From contig NZ_JAGLBG010000088.1 in assembly GCF_018260405.1 (NCBI RefSeq), forward strand, positions 1 through 9,992: a stretch of 9,992 nucleotides of DNA, read 5' to 3'. The stretch is from Deinococcus sp. (lineage in GTDB: Bacteria > Deinococcota > Deinococci > Deinococcales > Deinococcaceae). Under the pieces are notes generated by a model. The model was not told the origin of the DNA. It saw only the letters and a list, made by a program, of their open reading frames with translations, and did no database searches. Made by a program: the position numbers and the translations under genes. Position 1 is the first letter of the stretch. Each line of letters opens with the position of its first letter. Positions 7,694 to 9,992 of this stretch are shown here, piece after piece.

Positions 7694-9871
7694 ATGACCA
7701 CCCTCCCCAGCCGCCCACTGCCCCCCGACCCCGAACGGCGCGAACGTACTCTTGCGGCGGTCGCCACCCTGCTGCTGCACGGTGCGCTGCTGGCCGGACT
7801 GTTTTTGCTGCGGCCCGCGCCTGCGGTGTACCGCGCCCCCACCGCTCAGGATCTGGCCCGCGCCCCGATGGAAGTGCTTACGCTGGCCCCCGCGCCGGAC
7901 ATGCCGTCTACCCCGACCGAGCAGCTTCAGCAGGAGCAGAAAAAACAGAACGCGGCCCGCACAGCCCAGCTTCCCAAACCAGTGGACAAGCCGACGCCGC
8001 CCAGAGTCGCCCCCACCCCGCCGACCCAAAAAACGCCGCCGCCTCCCCCCAGGGTGCAGTCTCCCCCGCCCGCTCCCCCCACCCCTAAAGCCCCGCCGGA
8101 GGCACAGTCCCCGGTGAGTGCACCGGCCCCGCAGCCCAAAACGGTCGCGCCCTCGCCCCAGCAGACCCCCACCCCAGCCCCCACCCCAGCCAAAGTGCCC
8201 GCCGAAACGCCCAATCCGGCCACCACTCAGGCCCCCGCCGCCGACCTGCCTAGGGTCAGCGGGGGGGACCCGCTGCCCGTGCCCAGGCCCATTGCTCAGG
8301 ACAGCAGCGGAGCCAAAATCCGGATGCCGGATACCTCTCAGGCCCTGCCGCAGCCCTCCCAGGCCAACCCCGCCAACCCAGCGCCCGAGGTTCCTCAGCA
8401 GACCCCCGACCCCACCCCCACGCCGGACGCCGCCGCGCCCGAGCCGCAGCCTGATGCCCAAAAACCTGCCCCCGAAACGCCCGCTGCACCCGAGCCAGCA
8501 GCCCCAGCCGCGCCTGCCCCCGACCCGGCCCCGGTCACGGCGCTGCCCCGGCGCGAAGATGCAGCTCCCGACAGTCAGGCCGATTCTGCGGCGCCTACAC
8601 GCGGCGAGGCCCCCACCACCCAGGCCCCGAATGCCGAAGCGCCCGCCCCAGCCCGCAGCACGGCCCCCGACACCACGCCGAGCGAGGCCCCGGCTGCGGC
8701 CCGAATTCCGGCGCGGCCCGAGGCGAGCAGCGCCCCGACCGCCACTGCTCCCGAAGCCACGACTGGCCGGGGAGAACCGATTCCAGTTACGCCGCAGGCT
8801 GATACAGGCCGCGCTGGACGGGTCAGCCCCACGCCCACGGCTGAGGAACCCCAGGCACAAACACCTGCTGCTGGGCGGCGCGGCGCGGCGGAATCCAGCG
8901 TAAACCCCACCGACGCCCCGGCCCCGGCGGCCAGAACCCGCACCCCAGCCCCGGCAGCCAGCGGCGCAGCGGCCAGCGGCAGTGGCAGCGGCGACGCCCC
9001 GGCAACCGGGCGGCCCCAGACAGCTCAGACGCCAGAGGCGGCGACAGGCACAGGGACAGGCACAGGCGACGGCGCGACTACCCGCACCCCGCGTGAGGGC
9101 AAAGCCGGGGACACTACACCGGGCGTGCAAACCGGCGCCCCCAACCGTGGCACCGAGGGCAGCAGCGGCGCGACCGCAGATGCTCCGGCAGCGGCCCGCG
9201 AATCCACACGGGGTACGGCGAGCGGCGCAGGTGCCAGCCCAGACACGGGCCCCCCAGCCAGCGGACGCGGAAATACCAGTGGCGGCGCGGGCGACCAACC
9301 GGGCAGCGGCGCAGGAACAGGCGAAGCGGCCACCGGACGCCCAGGCAATGGCACAGGCAATGGGGCCGGAGACGGCAGCGGCTCCAGCGGAAGCGCAACG
9401 CCCCCCGGACGCGGTTCGGGAACTGGCTCCGGCGACGGGGCGGGCAATGCTGCGGGCGCGGGCGGCGGCGAGCAGGCCCGCGCCGGGGGCGGGGGCGGTG
9501 CGGCGGCAGGCAGCGAAGACCGCCTGCTGAACTGCACGGTGATCGTGGACGTGCGTGGCCTGGGCAACTTTCAGCGCGACATGACCAGTTTCATTTTCGA
9601 TAATGCAGGCAATCAGCTCTGGCCCGACGCCGAACTGGTCAAGGGCGTGAGCAGCAAGCTGGTGGTCGAGGGCGACTTGCAAACCTACATCACGTCCGAA
9701 GGCGGGATCGGCGCGTTCAAAAATGTCACGCGGATCAAGGCCAGTAAAATCCGGCCCACCAAATTTGCCCCCAATTCCACGGTGCTGACCGATGCCCAGC
9801 TGGACGCCAGCGCCGCCGCTCAGTTCCGCGCCGCAGGGAAAGCCTGCCGCGTGGTGTATCTCAAGGACTAA
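7694..9871 (+). CDS. TonB-like envelope-spanning protein, unusual C-terminal domain
   Basis: The 725-residue protein has a short cytoplasmic tail rich in Arg/Glu, one anchor helix (residues about 20-39, LAAVATLLLHGALLAGLFLL), a linker of some 560 residues, and a folded C-terminal domain (about 607-725). The linker is Pro/Ala-rich to about residue 420 (KTPPPPPRVQSPPPAPP), then Gly/Thr/Ser/Ala-rich (GTGTGTGDG). This plan and the position right after exbB-exbD fit a TonB or TolA-like energy transducer. The C-terminal domain (NCTVIVDVRGLG, FIFDNAGNQLWPD, KACRVVYLKD) does not show the usual TonB motifs (for example the YP pattern). The VDVRGLG pattern followed by a 'D..G..L(Y/W)' stretch reminds me of domains in LPP20-like envelope proteins; this is from memory and weak. 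The only two cysteines, C614 and C718, lie at the domain ends. Start ATG 7694 has GGGGAGG five bases upstream. Usual TonB length is 220-300 residues, so it is two to three times longer. Partner unknown. Confidence 0.85.
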   Translation: MTTLPSRPLPPDPERRERTLAAVATLLLHGALLAGLFLLRPAPAVYRAPTAQDLARAPMEVLTLAPAPDMPSTPTEQLQQEQKKQNAARTAQLPKPVDKPTPPRVAPTPPTQKTPPPPPRVQSPPPAPPTPKAPPEAQSPVSAPAPQPKTVAPSPQQTPTPAPTPAKVPAETPNPATTQAPAADLPRVSGGDPLPVPRPIAQDSSGAKIRMPDTSQALPQPSQANPANPAPEVPQQTPDPTPTPDAAAPEPQPDAQKPAPETPAAPEPAAPAAPAPDPAPVTALPRREDAAPDSQADSAAPTRGEAPTTQAPNAEAPAPARSTAPDTTPSEAPAAARIPARPEASSAPTATAPEATTGRGEPIPVTPQADTGRAGRVSPTPTAEEPQAQTPAAGRRGAAESSVNPTDAPAPAARTRTPAPAASGAAASGSGSGDAPATGRPQTAQTPEAATGTGTGTGDGATTRTPREGKAGDTTPGVQTGAPNRGTEGSSGATADAPAAARESTRGTASGAGASPDTGPPASGRGNTSGGAGDQPGSGAGTGEAATGRPGNGTGNGAGDGSGSSGSATPPGRGSGTGSGDGAGNAAGAGGGEQARAGGGGGAAAGSEDRLLNCTVIVDVRGLGNFQRDMTSFIFDNAGNQLWPDAELVKGVSSKLVVEGDLQTYITSEGGIGAFKNVTRIKASKIRPTKFAPNSTVLTDAQLDASAAAQFRAAGKACRVVYLKD
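9043..9066 (+). repeat. Perfect 12-bp tandem duplication in the linker
   Basis: GACAGGCACAGG occurs twice head to tail without a mismatch, encoding a Thr-Gly run (TGTGTGTGD) in the Gly-rich half of the TonB-like linker. It shows how the linker can lengthen in frame by slippage. Confidence 0.8.
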
Positions 9872-9992
9872 ATAGGTAGTGCGTCCGCCCCGAATTAAAC
9901 GCCAACTTTATTAGCTCAGTAGTCCGGAACCTTTTTGACCAAAAAGCAAGTGGGGTCGGTTACGTTGGTGTGTGAAGACTCAACGAACGGCC
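9872..9992. other. Intergenic end of window, no gene supported
   Basis: No open frame with a start and ribosome binding site is seen. A weak A/T hairpin (CTTTTT-GACC-AAAAAG, 9931-9946) lacks a GC stem and a following T tract, so it is not called as a terminator. The transcription end of the exbB operon is therefore unassigned. Confidence 0.5.

Noticed and set aside
7565..9682. A 705-codon open frame on the minus strand opposite the TonB-like gene
   Set aside because: It consists of low-complexity Gly/Arg/Ala runs and lies antisense to a GC-rich repetitive gene that has an anchor helix, a good ribosome binding site and operon context. Such shadow frames are expected in this composition.
9931..9946. 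CTTTTT-GACC-AAAAAG hairpin as terminator of the exbB operon
   Set aside because: The stem is A/T only, with no GC clamp and no T tract after it.
9901..9969. tRNA-like features: TTAGCTCAGTAGT and ends GCCAAC/GTTGGT that could pair
   Set aside because: The D stem has a mismatch, the anticodon arm lacks the usual U before the anticodon or loses pairing when shifted, and no T arm forms before the 3' acceptor strand. Taken as coincidence.

Overview
The window looks like chromosomal DNA from a GC-rich diderm bacterium, most likely a Deinococcus. The basis is a sufC-sufB-sufD order without sufA or sufS, high GC at most codon third positions, a leaderless-type promoter (a TANNNT box 7 nt before a start codon), and an exbB-exbD-tonB-like cluster whose last product has a very long Pro/Ala/Gly/Thr-rich linker. 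The genus is an inference; no rRNA or other marker gene is present.

Layout. Positions 1-734 (minus strand) hold the 5' part of a gene for an unrecognised exported protein that runs off the left edge. From 735 to 916 lie its probable promoter, half of a dispersed repeat and the terminator of the next operon. Positions 917-6211 (minus strand) form one compact operon read from right to left: sufC, a yefM/yoeB toxin-antitoxin pair, sufB, an A/T-rich single-pass membrane protein of unknown function, a second toxin-antitoxin pair (a 72-residue antitoxin and a PIN-domain VapC-like toxin), sufD, then a hairpin terminator. Positions 6212-6494 are the divergent intergenic region, with a perfect 13-bp palindrome directly upstream of the sufC Shine-Dalgarno sequence and a palindromic repeat element. 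Positions 6495-9871 (plus strand) hold exbB, exbD and a 725-residue TonB-like protein. The last 121 bases hold no gene that I can support.

How the genes work together. SufB, SufC and SufD form the SufBC2D scaffold and ATPase complex that builds Fe-S clusters, normally an indispensable function. Here two RNase-type toxin-antitoxin modules sit between the three genes, in the same orientation and with operon-like spacing. The sufD Shine-Dalgarno sequence even contains the vapC stop codon. ExbB and ExbD should form an inner-membrane proton-driven motor. The third protein has the expected N-terminal anchor and envelope-spanning linker, but its C-terminal domain does not look like a standard TonB domain.

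The points most worth a second look are the doubly interrupted suf operon, the unusual TonB-like protein with its lone pair of cysteines, the palindrome at the sufC ribosome binding site, and two small repeat families.
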